Assembly: GCF_900110575.1 (NCBI RefSeq)
Contig: NZ_FOEF01000017.1
Coordinates: 124,001-188,000, forward strand
Direction of reading: 5' to 3'
DNA: 64,000 nt
From: Amycolatopsis saalfeldensis
Lineage (GTDB): Bacteria > Actinomycetota > Actinomycetes > Mycobacteriales > Pseudonocardiaceae
The position numbers and the translations under genes are program-made. Below are positions 54,160-62,338 of this stretch, piece by piece. The first letter of the stretch is position 1; the number at the start of each line of letters is the position of its first letter. The notes under the pieces are model-generated. The model was given only the letters and a program-made list of their open reading frames with translations, had not been told where the DNA came from and did not search any database.

Positions 54160-55439
54160 TGACCCCGACCCAGGCGGCGCCCGCGTTTTTCCTGGCGGTG
54201 GTCGTGATCCTCGTGGTGTGCCGGCTGGTCGGCATGCTGGCGGTGAAGATCGGGCAGCCGCCGGTGGTCGGCGAGATGGTCTCGGGGGTGCTGCTCGGGC
54301 CGTCGCTACTCGGGCTCGTGCTGCCCGGTGTGCAGGCCGCGCTGTTCCCCGACACCGTGCGGATGCTGCTGTACCTGGGCGGCCAGATCGGGCTCGTGAT
54401 CTACATGTTCGGCGCGGGCTACGAGTTCCGCGTCGGCGCGATCAAGGGCTCGGTGAAGTCCGTCGTGTCGGTTTCGGCGGCGGGCACGGTGGTCCCGCTC
54501 GTGCTGGGCGTCGGGGTGAGCGTGCTGGGCGCGAACTGGGTCGGCATCCTCAAGCCCGGGGTGTCGCCCGCGGTCTCGGCCGTTTTCGTCGGGGTGGCGA
54601 TCGCCATCACCGCGTTCCCGATGCTCGCCCGGATCATCACCGAGCGAGGGCTAGGCGGCACCCGGTTCGGCTCGCTGGCGCTGGCCTGCGGCGCGCTCGA
54701 CGACGTGCTCGCGTGGGTTCTGCTCGCCGTGGTGCTCGGCATGCACGCGGGCTCGAGCGGGCCGGTCGCGACGGCCGTCGGCGGCGGGGTGCTGTTCGCG
54801 CTGCTGGTGTGGCTGGTGGTGCGCCGGGTGCTGGCGAAGACGATGGCCAGCCCGCGGGTCAGCGCCGACCAGCGCATTCTCGTCACGGCGGTGTTCCTGT
54901 TCGGCGCCGCGTGGTTCACCGACGTGATCGGGCTGTACGCGGTGTTCGGCGCGTTTGTCCTCGGCATCGCGTTCCCGCGGGGCGAGGCGGCCGACGCCGT
55001 GCTCGCGAAGCTCATGCCGATCGGGCGGATCGTGTTCCTGCCCCTGTTTTTCACCTATTCCGGCCTGAACACCCGGTTCGCTTTGCTGGCGGATCCGAAC
55101 CTGCTGGCGTACGCGGTGGTTGTCGTCGTTGTCGCGGTGATCGGGAAGCTCGGTGCTTCGTGGGCCGCCGCGCGATTGGCGGGGGAGCCGCAGCCGATCG
55201 CGTTACGCGTGGGCGTGCTCGTGAACGCGCGCGGGCTGATGCAGCTGATCGCGCTGAACGTCGGATTGCAGGCCGGGATCGTGTCGCCTTCGCTGTTCAC
55301 GGTGCTGGTGCTGGTCGCGCTGGTCACCACGATCATGACCGCGCCGATCCTGAGCTGGCTGGACCGCCGCGACGGGCGCCGGTACGCGGGCCAGGAGCTG
55401 CCGGAGTTCCTCCGTTCGGCGCAACCGGCCCGATCATGA
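54159..55439 (+). CDS. Cation/proton antiporter, CPA2 (KefB/NapA-like) family
   Basis: 426 residues from ATG 54159, 6 bases after GGAGG; GTG 54156 is in frame but less well placed. About 12 transmembrane helices, with the family start (VVGEMVSGVLLGPSLLG, about residues 32-48) and the ion-site helices (AVFVGVAIAITAFPMLARI; LACGALDDVLAWVLL with the DD pair). There is no C-terminal TrkA-N domain. It exchanges Na+ or K+ for H+. Its place as the last gene of an oxidase/P450 operon is unusual. Confidence 0.9.
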   Translation: MTPTQAAPAFFLAVVVILVVCRLVGMLAVKIGQPPVVGEMVSGVLLGPSLLGLVLPGVQAALFPDTVRMLLYLGGQIGLVIYMFGAGYEFRVGAIKGSVKSVVSVSAAGTVVPLVLGVGVSVLGANWVGILKPGVSPAVSAVFVGVAIAITAFPMLARIITERGLGGTRFGSLALACGALDDVLAWVLLAVVLGMHAGSSGPVATAVGGGVLFALLVWLVVRRVLAKTMASPRVSADQRILVTAVFLFGAAWFTDVIGLYAVFGAFVLGIAFPRGEAADAVLAKLMPIGRIVFLPLFFTYSGLNTRFALLADPNLLAYAVVVVVVAVIGKLGASWAAARLAGEPQPIALRVGVLVNARGLMQLIALNVGLQAGIVSPSLFTVLVLVALVTTIMTAPILSWLDRRDGRRYAGQELPEFLRSAQPARS

Positions 55440-55496
55440 CCGATTCCCGACGAAAGTTGAGGGTTCAAGCTAGAGATTCACTGCCAGTATGGAGCT

Positions 55497-56180
55497 GTGT
55501 ACGAAGCGGTGGAAACTCAGGCTCCGGCCCGGGTGCTCCTGATCGAGGACGACCGTGAACTGGCCGGGATGCTCGCCGGCCTGCTCCGCGAAGAGGGCTA
55601 TGAAACCGACCAGGCGCACGACGGCCAGCGCGGCCTGCACCTCGGGCTCACCGGGCACTACGACGTGATCGTCATCGACCGCCGGCTGCCGGTGATGGAC
55701 GGGCTGGCCGTGCTCGCCGGGCTGCGGCGCAAGGCCGTCACGGCGCGGGTGCTGGTGCTCTCGGCGCTGGGCGAGCTGTCCGACCGCGTGAACGGCCTGG
55801 ACGCGGGAGCCGACGACTACCTCGTGAAGCCGTTCGAGACCGACGAGCTGCTGGCGCGGCTGCGGGCGCTCTGCCGCCGCGACCTCGACGGCGCCGAGTC
55901 GATCCCGCTCGGCACGGCGGCACTGGACCTCCTGCGCCACGAGGTGGTGCTGGCCCGCGGCGAGCGCGTGACGCTGTCCGGGCGCGAGTTCGAGCTGCTG
56001 CGCACGCTGGCGCAGCGGCCGAAGGCGATCCACCCGCGGGCCTCGCTGCGCACCAACGTGTTCGCCGACTCGACCGGTGAGTCTATTGTAGACACCTATG
56101 TCTACTACCTGCGGCGGAAACTGGGGCGGAACGTGGTGAAAACCGTGCACGGCCTCGGTTACCAGATCGGGGCCATGTGA
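55497..56180 (+). CDS. OmpR/PhoB-family response regulator
   Basis: 227 residues from a GTG. Receiver domain with acidic pocket EDD (17-19), phosphoacceptor D61 (IVIDRRLPVMDG) and K112 (DYLVKPF). The C-terminal winged helix starts at about residue 140 (VTLSGREFELLRTL) and ends VKTVHGLGYQIG. TTCAAG at 55464 and GTATGG at 55487 with a 17-bp spacer may be its promoter. The kinase gene follows after 13 bp. Confidence 0.94.
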   Translation: MYEAVETQAPARVLLIEDDRELAGMLAGLLREEGYETDQAHDGQRGLHLGLTGHYDVIVIDRRLPVMDGLAVLAGLRRKAVTARVLVLSALGELSDRVNGLDAGADDYLVKPFETDELLARLRALCRRDLDGAESIPLGTAALDLLRHEVVLARGERVTLSGREFELLRTLAQRPKAIHPRASLRTNVFADSTGESIVDTYVYYLRRKLGRNVVKTVHGLGYQIGAM

Positions 56181-56193
56181 CGGCGGTGGTGAA

Positions 56194-57399
56194 GTGACGG
56201 CGGTGGTCGATCCCGAAGCGCGGGTGCTGCGGCGCACGCGGCGGACGATCGCGGGCCAGATCGCCGTGGTGATCACGCTGGTGGTGCTGGCGGCGGGCGG
56301 GATCTCGTACTGGGTGCTGCTGAGCGGGCAGCACGACGAGGTCGACCGCACGCTGAACACCACCCTGGCCCGCGGCCTGTCGGTGACGCCGCCGGGCTGC
56401 GTCTACCTGGTGACGCCGGCCGGCCACGCGCCGTCCGGGCCGCTGCCGTTCGCCGTGCCGCCGCCCGCGCCGGTGCCGCACGACGGCGACGTTGTCACGC
56501 AAGAGCTTTCGCTCGGCGGCGGCACGTACACGATGCGCACGGTGAACCGCGGCGGCCAGGTTTCGCAGGTGTTCATGGACGAGTACTACCTGATCGCGGA
56601 CCGCGAGCAGCTGGTGCTGGGGCTGGCCGTGGCCGAGCTGGCGGTGCTCCTGGTGGCCGTCCTCAGCGGTTACCTGCTGGCCGGCCGCGCGATCCGGCCG
56701 CTGGGCGAGGCGCTGCGGCGGCAGCGGACCTTCGTGGCGGACGCGTCGCACGAGCTGCGCGCGCCGTTGACGCGCCTGCACACGCGGACGCAGCTCATGG
56801 CGCGCCGGGCACAGGGCTCGGCGTCGTCCCCGGTGTCGCCGCAGGACTTGGACGCGCTGGTCGACGGCACCCGCGAGCTGGGCGAGGTGGTGGACGACCT
56901 GCTGCTGTCGGCGCAGGCGGCGTGCGACCGCCCGTCGCTGCAGCCGGTGGAGCTGGGCCTGCTGGCGGAGCAGGCGGTGGCCGCCGAGGCCGTCCGCGCG
57001 GGCGACCGCCGGGTCCGGATCTGCGTGCACCGTTCCCCGGGGCTGGCCGACGTCGTCCCCGGCGTGCCCACGGCGTTGCGCCGCGTGCTCTCGGCACTGC
57101 TCGACAACGCCATCGGCCACACCCCGCCGGGCGGCTCGATCGAGGTGAGCCTGGCCAACCCGGACGACCGGCACGTGGAACTGCGCGTGCAGGACACCGG
57201 AACGGGTTTCGCCCAGCGTGACGCGGAGCGTCTCTTCGAGCGTTTCGCCCACGGCACCAACGGGGAGGGCCGCCGGTTCGGCCTTGGCCTCGCCCTGGTC
57301 CACGAGGTCGTCACCGGCCACGGCGGCACCATCGCGGCCGCCGGTGCTCCTGGCGTGGGCGCGACCTTCACCCTGCGTTTCACCCGCGCGGCCCAGTAG
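56194..57399 (+). CDS. Sensor histidine kinase
   Basis: 401 residues from a GTG. Membrane helices at about 20-44 and 141-163 bracket an extracytoplasmic domain of roughly 95 residues that is Pro-rich in its middle (PPPAPVPHDGD). The phosphoacceptor is H186 (ASHELRAPLTRL); the N-box is ALLDNAIGHTPPGG, and G-boxes DTGTGF and GLGLAL follow. It has no HAMP-like linker of normal length. It partners the preceding regulator. Its signal is unknown; the upstream antiporter/P450 operon is an obvious candidate target. Confidence 0.93.
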   Translation: MTAVVDPEARVLRRTRRTIAGQIAVVITLVVLAAGGISYWVLLSGQHDEVDRTLNTTLARGLSVTPPGCVYLVTPAGHAPSGPLPFAVPPPAPVPHDGDVVTQELSLGGGTYTMRTVNRGGQVSQVFMDEYYLIADREQLVLGLAVAELAVLLVAVLSGYLLAGRAIRPLGEALRRQRTFVADASHELRAPLTRLHTRTQLMARRAQGSASSPVSPQDLDALVDGTRELGEVVDDLLLSAQAACDRPSLQPVELGLLAEQAVAAEAVRAGDRRVRICVHRSPGLADVVPGVPTALRRVLSALLDNAIGHTPPGGSIEVSLANPDDRHVELRVQDTGTGFAQRDAERLFERFAHGTNGEGRRFGLGLALVHEVVTGHGGTIAAAGAPGVGATFTLRFTRAAQ

Positions 57400-57408
57400 C
57401 GGCTCCGG

Positions 57409-58908
57409 TCAACGCGTCCCGAGCTGCTCACCGTCGGCCGGGTGCAGTGCGTGGTCGATGGCGTTCGTGAGATCGCTGGCCGAGGCGGACCCGGTGGAAC
57501 GCCAGGCGATGTAGCCATCGGGGCGGATGAGCACGGCACCGCGCCCGTAGTGTTGCGACCAGCCATCGGCGTTTTCGGCGCGGTGGGCGCGTACTGGCAC
57601 CGTTCGAGCTGCTTCCATCCACTCGGGACTGTCGCAGAGCAGGACGAAATCGCCGACGCACAGGTCGTGCAGGGCGGTATCGCCGAGCCAGAGGTGCGGT
57701 GCCCTCCTGCCGACGCGTGCCTGCCGGCCGAACCCGGAATCGAACACGGGACCGGCACCGTAGCCGCCGCCGAATGCCTGGGTGCGCCCGTCCATTTCCT
57801 CCGGTTCGGGCGCGCCACTGTGCCTGGCCCGCTGATGGGCCACGATCATGGGCGCCAGGGTTTCGGCCAGCGGCCGGCGTTCGGCATCGTAGGTGTCCAG
57901 GAGGTCGTCGCCGGCCTGGTCCTTGAGCACCGAGGCGAGCTTCCACGCGAGGTTGTGCGCGTCCTGGACGCCGGTGTTCGCGCCGAGCGCACCCGCGGGC
58001 GGCCACACGTGGGCGCTGTCCCCGACCAGGAACACCCGCCCCGCGCGGTATCCCTCCGCGACGCCGACGCTTTGCTCCCAAGCGGCGACCCCTTCGATGT
58101 CGACGTCGATTTCCTTGCCCACGGCCGTGTGGACGAGCCGTACACACCGCTCCCGCGTGAAGTCGGCACTGGACTCGGTGGCGGGGTCGTAGCCGACGGA
58201 CAGCTGCCAGCGATTCGGGTCGGCGCTGCTGACCAGACCGCCGAAGAACCCGTCCGGGTTGGCGATCATCCAGAAAAGGGCTCGGCGAGGAAGAAATTCG
58301 GACAGCTTCGCGCGGAACACGATGTTCATGGAGTGCTGGAACGTCATCTCGCCGGTACGAGCGATGCCCAGCCGCTGCCGGATCGGGCTCCGGTTGCCGT
58401 CGGCGGCCACCAAATAGGTCGCCCGCACGACCTGACGATGACCGGTGTCGCGGTCTTCGACCGTTGCCCGCACCCCCTCGCCGTCGGTGTCGAAGTCGAG
58501 CAGTTCGGTGTTGAACAGATGCTCGGCCCCGGCCGTCCGGGCGGCCTCGATCAGGATCGGCTCCACCGTGTTCTGGTCGGCCATGCAGAACACGCCGGCG
58601 GTCAGCTCGGGCCAGGCCCGTGGCTCCTCGGCGTCGAAGAGCCATTCCCATTCGCCCGCGAGCGAGGTGCAGCGGGCGACCCCCGATTCGGCGTCGAACG
58701 GCGCACCGGCCCGCTCGATCGCGTCGGCGACTCCGTAGGCGCGGTAGATCTCCATCGTCCGCTGGTTGATCCCTCGCGCCCGGCCGTGGATCGACACACC
58801 CGCGTGCCGGTCCACCAGTAGCGACGGGATGCCCTGTCTGGCCAGGAAGAGCGAACTGGTGAGGCCGGCGAGGCCACCACCGACTATCAGGACGGGCGCG
58901 GTCTTCAT
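57409..58908 (-). CDS. FAD-dependent aromatic-type monooxygenase (PheA/TfdB/MhpA group)
   Basis: 499 residues. FAD binding GGGLAG (10-15) with the VDRH strand end, the YLVAADGNRSPIRQ (DG) motif, and the late GRVFLVGDSAHVWPPAGALGANTG (GD) motif define group A flavin hydroxylases. The C-terminal thioredoxin-like domain (about 385-499) is typical of the phenol hydroxylase/polyketide hydroxylase branch. It hydroxylates an aromatic or polyketide substrate with NAD(P)H and O2. Its ATG overlaps the PadR stop (ATGA), so the two genes form an operon with PadR first. Confidence 0.9.
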   Translation of the reverse strand: MKTAPVLIVGGGLAGLTSSLFLARQGIPSLLVDRHAGVSIHGRARGINQRTMEIYRAYGVADAIERAGAPFDAESGVARCTSLAGEWEWLFDAEEPRAWPELTAGVFCMADQNTVEPILIEAARTAGAEHLFNTELLDFDTDGEGVRATVEDRDTGHRQVVRATYLVAADGNRSPIRQRLGIARTGEMTFQHSMNIVFRAKLSEFLPRRALFWMIANPDGFFGGLVSSADPNRWQLSVGYDPATESSADFTRERCVRLVHTAVGKEIDVDIEGVAAWEQSVGVAEGYRAGRVFLVGDSAHVWPPAGALGANTGVQDAHNLAWKLASVLKDQAGDDLLDTYDAERRPLAETLAPMIVAHQRARHSGAPEPEEMDGRTQAFGGGYGAGPVFDSGFGRQARVGRRAPHLWLGDTALHDLCVGDFVLLCDSPEWMEAARTVPVRAHRAENADGWSQHYGRGAVLIRPDGYIAWRSTGSASASDLTNAIDHALHPADGEQLGTR

Positions 58909-59522
58909 GATTGTTCCTCCTGTCGGGCGTTGAACTCCGCGGCGGCCTGCCGCAAAGACTCCTCGGACCAGGTAAGGGATCCGGTGTGCAGATCGGCGAC
59001 GAGGGCGCGGAGCCAGCGCTGCTCGGCGACCAGCAACGCGTGCCCGTATTCCTCCTCCACCAAGAAGATCCGGGCCAGATCGGCCGAACCGCCGAGCATG
59101 GGTGCGATCTCGGCGAGCCGCGCGTCAACCGCGCTCAGCCGCGCCTGGAGCTGCTCCGCCGCTTCCTCCGGGGTCAGCATCATCAGGAAGGACAGGCCGA
59201 CGGGAAACTCCGGGAACTCGTTCCCGGTCGTGGCGAGCATGTCCTTGATCCACGCCTTCGCGGTCGTCAACCCGGCGTCGGTGATGCCGTAGACCGTGCG
59301 TTCCGGGTGCCCCTCGACCCGCTCGACCCTGATCAGCTCCAGCTTCAGCAACCGCTCGATCGCCTGGTACACGCTCGCCCGCTGCCGGACGTTGACGACA
59401 CGGTCCTTGCCGTAGTCCTTGATCAGCTTCTGGATCCGGTAAGTGTGCATCGGCTCGCCCGCGAGGATGCCGAGCACCGTCAGCCCCAGCGCGGAACGCT
59501 TGTTCGTCGTACCCATAGTCAT
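58905..59522 (-). CDS. PadR-family transcriptional regulator
   Basis: About 205 residues from ATG 59522 (MTMGTTNKRS); ATG 59516 and 59537 are in frame and start choice is uncertain because the operator covers all three. N-terminal winged helix with GLTVLGILAGEPMHTYRIQ and RASVYQAIERLLKLELI, then a C-terminal PadR dimerisation domain (AWIKDML through RWLRALVADL). In this family it senses phenolic or drug ligands. Upstream and cotranslated with the flavin monooxygenase gene, whose expression it should control. Confidence 0.9.
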   Translation of the reverse strand: MTMGTTNKRSALGLTVLGILAGEPMHTYRIQKLIKDYGKDRVVNVRQRASVYQAIERLLKLELIRVERVEGHPERTVYGITDAGLTTAKAWIKDMLATTGNEFPEFPVGLSFLMMLTPEEAAEQLQARLSAVDARLAEIAPMLGGSADLARIFLVEEEYGHALLVAEQRWLRALVADLHTGSLTWSEESLRQAAAEFNARQEEQS

Positions 59523-59549
59523 GACATTACTATTCATGTCATGACTATG
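59514..59549. promoter_or_regulatory. PadR operator over the padR start codon
   Basis: Perfect 13-bp arms CATAGTCATGACA (59514-59526) and TGTCATGACTATG (59537-59549) around a 10-bp centre. This includes the ATGT/ACAT-type half-sites of PadR operators. A minus-strand TAGTAA -10 lies in its centre (59532-59527), so binding would block transcription and start. Confidence 0.8.
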
Positions 59550-59894
59550 CAATGGCCCATCTCCTGCCGCCGGGCAGGTGCGCCGGCGTCTGGGTTGGCC
59601 AGGCAGGCAACCGGTTGGTGGGCCTCCGAGGCGGCGCGCTGTTCACCACCGCGGCCGCCATCGTGTCCATCGGGTGGTGCCTCGGCTACGTCGGCGAGGC
59701 GAGGCTCGTCACTGCCGCCGAGCCGGGGAAGACGGCTGCAACACGCGGGCTCGCGCCGGGGCGGCTTCGGGACCCCGGGTCGCTCCGAGCTGTCCGCCAA
59801 CCACTCGATGCAGTCCGGCCGAGGTTTCGTGACAGTGTTTCAAAACAGTGTTATGGTTGCGGCGCCCGACCTGGAGCAGCCGAAGGAGAGCACC
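59550..59894. other. Mostly empty intergenic stretch
   Basis: 345 bp. One short hydrophobic reading on the plus strand (about 59625-59705, GGALFTTAAAIVSIGWCLGY) looks like a fragment of a transporter helix but has no start signal or continuation, so I do not call a gene. The 3' end carries the promoter at 59828-59856. Confidence 0.5.
59828..59856 (+). promoter_or_regulatory. Promoter of the small membrane protein gene
   Basis: GTGACA (59828-59833) and TATGGT (59851-59856) with a 17-bp spacer. ACAGTGTT occurs twice in it (59831-59838, 59844-59851), 13 bp apart, a possible regulator site. The ATG is about 38 bases downstream with AAGGAG ahead of it. Confidence 0.55.
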
Positions 59895-60278
59895 ATGCAC
59901 GGCCCTGTCCAGTTGTTCACCGTGATCGCCCTGGTCTCGTTGCCGACCGTGATGTACGGCGGGTACGCGCTGATGGGGGTGCTCCGGCGCGGGGACCTCA
60001 CCGAGGCCCAGCGCGGGATGTTCCGCGCCGGCCACGCGCACGCCGGGGTGCTGCTGGTGCTGGTGCTCGCGGCGTTGCAGGTGCTGGACCGCGGCGGGCT
60101 CGGCGACTCCGCGCGGTGGGTGGTCTGCCTGCTGCTGCTGTTCGGGGTGCTGGCGCAGTCCGGCGGGTTTTTCCTGGCCATGCTGAAAAGCCGCGTCGGA
60201 ATGCGGGTGACCACGGCCGGGGCGGTGCTGCTGGGGGCCTCGATGCTGATCACGGCGTACGGCGTCGCGTTCCCCTGA
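59895..60278 (+). CDS. Small four-helix membrane protein
   Basis: 127 residues from ATG 59895 (CGAAGGAGAG upstream). Four hydrophobic segments: about 8-27, 47-66, 72-94 and 102-123. The loop FRAGHAHAGVLL has two His residues in a helix, which recurs in some heme- or copper-related membrane proteins but is not diagnostic. I do not recognise a named family. It is separate from hisS, which starts 36 bp downstream and may be cotranscribed. Confidence 0.75.
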   Translation: MHGPVQLFTVIALVSLPTVMYGGYALMGVLRRGDLTEAQRGMFRAGHAHAGVLLVLVLAALQVLDRGGLGDSARWVVCLLLLFGVLAQSGGFFLAMLKSRVGMRVTTAGAVLLGASMLITAYGVAFP

Positions 60279-60314
60279 GGAAAGAGTTCGCGCCCGGTCG
60301 TTAAGCTTGGTGAC

Positions 60315-61613
60315 GTGCCTGAATACCTGTCGACCGCGCCTGTCAAGGGGACCCGAGACTTCCTCCCCGCCGAAATGTCCGTCCGCACGCAGGTGTTCGG
60401 CCATCTCTACGAGGTGCTGGAGAGCTACGGCTTCCTGCGCTACGACGGCCCGATCCTGGAGCAGGCCGAGGTCTACGAGCGGAAGTCCGGCCAGGAGATC
60501 GCCGACCAGCAGCTGTACACGCTGACCACGCGGGGCGGCGAGCGGCTGGCGCTGCGCCCGGAGATGACGCCGTCGGTGGCGCGGATGATCGCGGGCAACG
60601 CGAAGTCGCTCTCGTTCCCGGTGCGCTGGTACAGCCACCCGAACTGCCACCGTTACGAGCGCCCGCAGCGCGGCCGCGTCCGTGAGCACTGGCAGATCAA
60701 CGCGGACATCTTCGGCTCGGACAGCGCGAACTGCGAGATCGAGATGTTCGAGCTGATCCACGACCTGATGGGTGCGCTCGGCGCGTCGCCGGACACGTTC
60801 GCGGTGCGCGTGAACGACCGGAACCTGCTCTCGTCGGCGCTCACCGACGTCGTCGGCGTCACCGCCGAGCAGCTGCCGCAGGTGTTCGCGCTGGTGGACC
60901 GCTGGGAGAAGACGGCGGCGGACGACCTCGCCGCGAGCGCCGCGGAGATCGGGCTCGCGGACAAGCAGTTCGAGAAGCTGACCGAGACGCTCGCCGCGGG
61001 ACCGGCGCTGCTCGACGAGCTGCCCGCCGAGGTCAAGGAGAACTCGAACCTGGTGAAGGTGCTCTCCAGCAGCGCCGCGAGCCTGGTGCGCTTCGAGCCG
61101 ATGATCGTGCGCGGGCTGGCCTACTACACGTCCACCGTGTTCGAGGTCTTCGACACCTCGCCGCAGAACCGCCGCGCCCTCTTCGGCGGCGGCCGGTACA
61201 GCGACCTCGCCTCGCTGTTCACCAAGGAGCAGATCACCGGCATCGGCTTCGGCATGGGCGACGTGACGCTGATGGACTTCCTCGCCACGCACGGCCTCAC
61301 GCCGTCGCCGCGCAGCGAGGTCGACGTGGTGGTGATCCCGGTGGACGAGCAGCTGGCCGATGCGGCGCGTGAGGTCGCGACGTCGCTGCGGCGCGCGGGC
61401 CTGCGCACGTCCACCCCGCTGGAGCTGCGCAAGCTGGGCAAGGAACTGACCCGCGCCGACAAGGCCGGGGCGGCCGCCGTGGTCATCGTCGGCCAGGAGG
61501 ACTGGGCGGCGGGCACCGTGACCGTCCGGGGCCTGGCCACGCGGGAACAGCAGCAGGTCGCGCTGGCGGAGGTGCCGGGCGTGGTTTCCGCGTTGCTGGC
61601 CCCTACGGCCTAA
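60315..61613 (+). CDS. hisS: Histidyl-tRNA synthetase
   Basis: 432 residues from a GTG. Class II aminoacyl-tRNA synthetase charging tRNA-His. Motif 1 region VKGTRDFLP, motif 2 RWYSHPNCHRYERPQRGR (with RPEMTPSVAR before it), the histidine-specific RGLAYYTSTVFE, and motif 3 GGRYSDL / GIGFGMGDV are all intact. The C-terminal anticodon domain starts at about residue 330. Essential gene; ends tail-to-tail with the next. Confidence 0.97.
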   Translation: MPEYLSTAPVKGTRDFLPAEMSVRTQVFGHLYEVLESYGFLRYDGPILEQAEVYERKSGQEIADQQLYTLTTRGGERLALRPEMTPSVARMIAGNAKSLSFPVRWYSHPNCHRYERPQRGRVREHWQINADIFGSDSANCEIEMFELIHDLMGALGASPDTFAVRVNDRNLLSSALTDVVGVTAEQLPQVFALVDRWEKTAADDLAASAAEIGLADKQFEKLTETLAAGPALLDELPAEVKENSNLVKVLSSSAASLVRFEPMIVRGLAYYTSTVFEVFDTSPQNRRALFGGGRYSDLASLFTKEQITGIGFGMGDVTLMDFLATHGLTPSPRSEVDVVVIPVDEQLADAAREVATSLRRAGLRTSTPLELRKLGKELTRADKAGAAAVVIVGQEDWAAGTVTVRGLATREQQQVALAEVPGVVSALLAPTA

Positions 61614-62338
61614 CCGTCCGCGAGCAGCTTCCTGAGCAATAGCGCAACTTCGGCCGGTCGGGCGCCGGCCACGGAATGGCCGGCGCCCGCCACCACCTCC
61701 ACTCGCGCACCCACCGCCGCGTAACGGGCCGCGGTTTTCGCGCAGTCGTACAAGGTGTCGCGGGCACCGAGGATCACCAGCGCGGGCAGGCCCAGCTCGC
61801 GCAGCTGGACGTCCAACGGCCGGGCCGCGAGCGCGTGCCGCCGGTCGACCAGCACGGTCCGGTCCATCGCCGGACTGGTCGCGGCGAAGTCGGCGCCGAA
61901 CCGCCGCACCCACGGGAGGGACGCGAGCAGCCGCAGCGGGCCACCAACCCACGGGAGAAGCCCGTGGCCCGGCGGGAACGTCGCGTAGCTGTAGTCCGGC
62001 GCCTGCCCGATCACCACGACCCGCTCGACCAGGCCCGTCTGCTCGGCCAGCGCGAGCACCACGTCGGCGCCGAAGGAGTGCCCGACGGCCGTGACCGCCG
62101 AACAACCGAGTTCCTTCAGCGCCCGCGCCAGCGCTGAGGCCTGGGAGAACGCGTCGAGGCCGGCGTGCCCGCCCGTCGAGCCGTGCCCGCGCAGGTCGAC
62201 GCGCACCACGCGGTAGTCGTCGGCGAGCAGCGGGACGAGCCGGTCGTACGAGCGCACTGAGCCGCAGAACCCGTGTACCAGCAACACAACCGGCGCGTCC
62301 GGAGGCCCGTCTTCCCGGACGTGCAGCGGCGCCGTCAT
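61610..62338 (-). CDS. Alpha/beta hydrolase
   Basis: 242 residues. Oxyanion region HGFCGS, nucleophile elbow GHSFG, acid Asp in GARDTLYD and catalytic His in GAGHSV give a complete triad. There is no signal peptide, so it acts in the cytoplasm; the substrate is unknown. Its ATG overlaps the stop of the upstream FAD dehydrogenase (ATGA), so they are cotranslated and may act on the same molecule. Confidence 0.88.
   Translation of the reverse strand: MTAPLHVREDGPPDAPVVLLVHGFCGSVRSYDRLVPLLADDYRVVRVDLRGHGSTGGHAGLDAFSQASALARALKELGCSAVTAVGHSFGADVVLALAEQTGLVERVVVIGQAPDYSYATFPPGHGLLPWVGGPLRLLASLPWVRRFGADFAATSPAMDRTVLVDRRHALAARPLDVQLRELGLPALVILGARDTLYDCAKTAARYAAVGARVEVVAGAGHSVAGARPAEVALLLRKLLADG

Noticed and set aside
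59552..60304. 250-codon plus frame starting inside the PadR operator
   Set aside because: Overlaps the better supported 59895 gene in another frame; only a short hydrophobic stretch looks protein-like.
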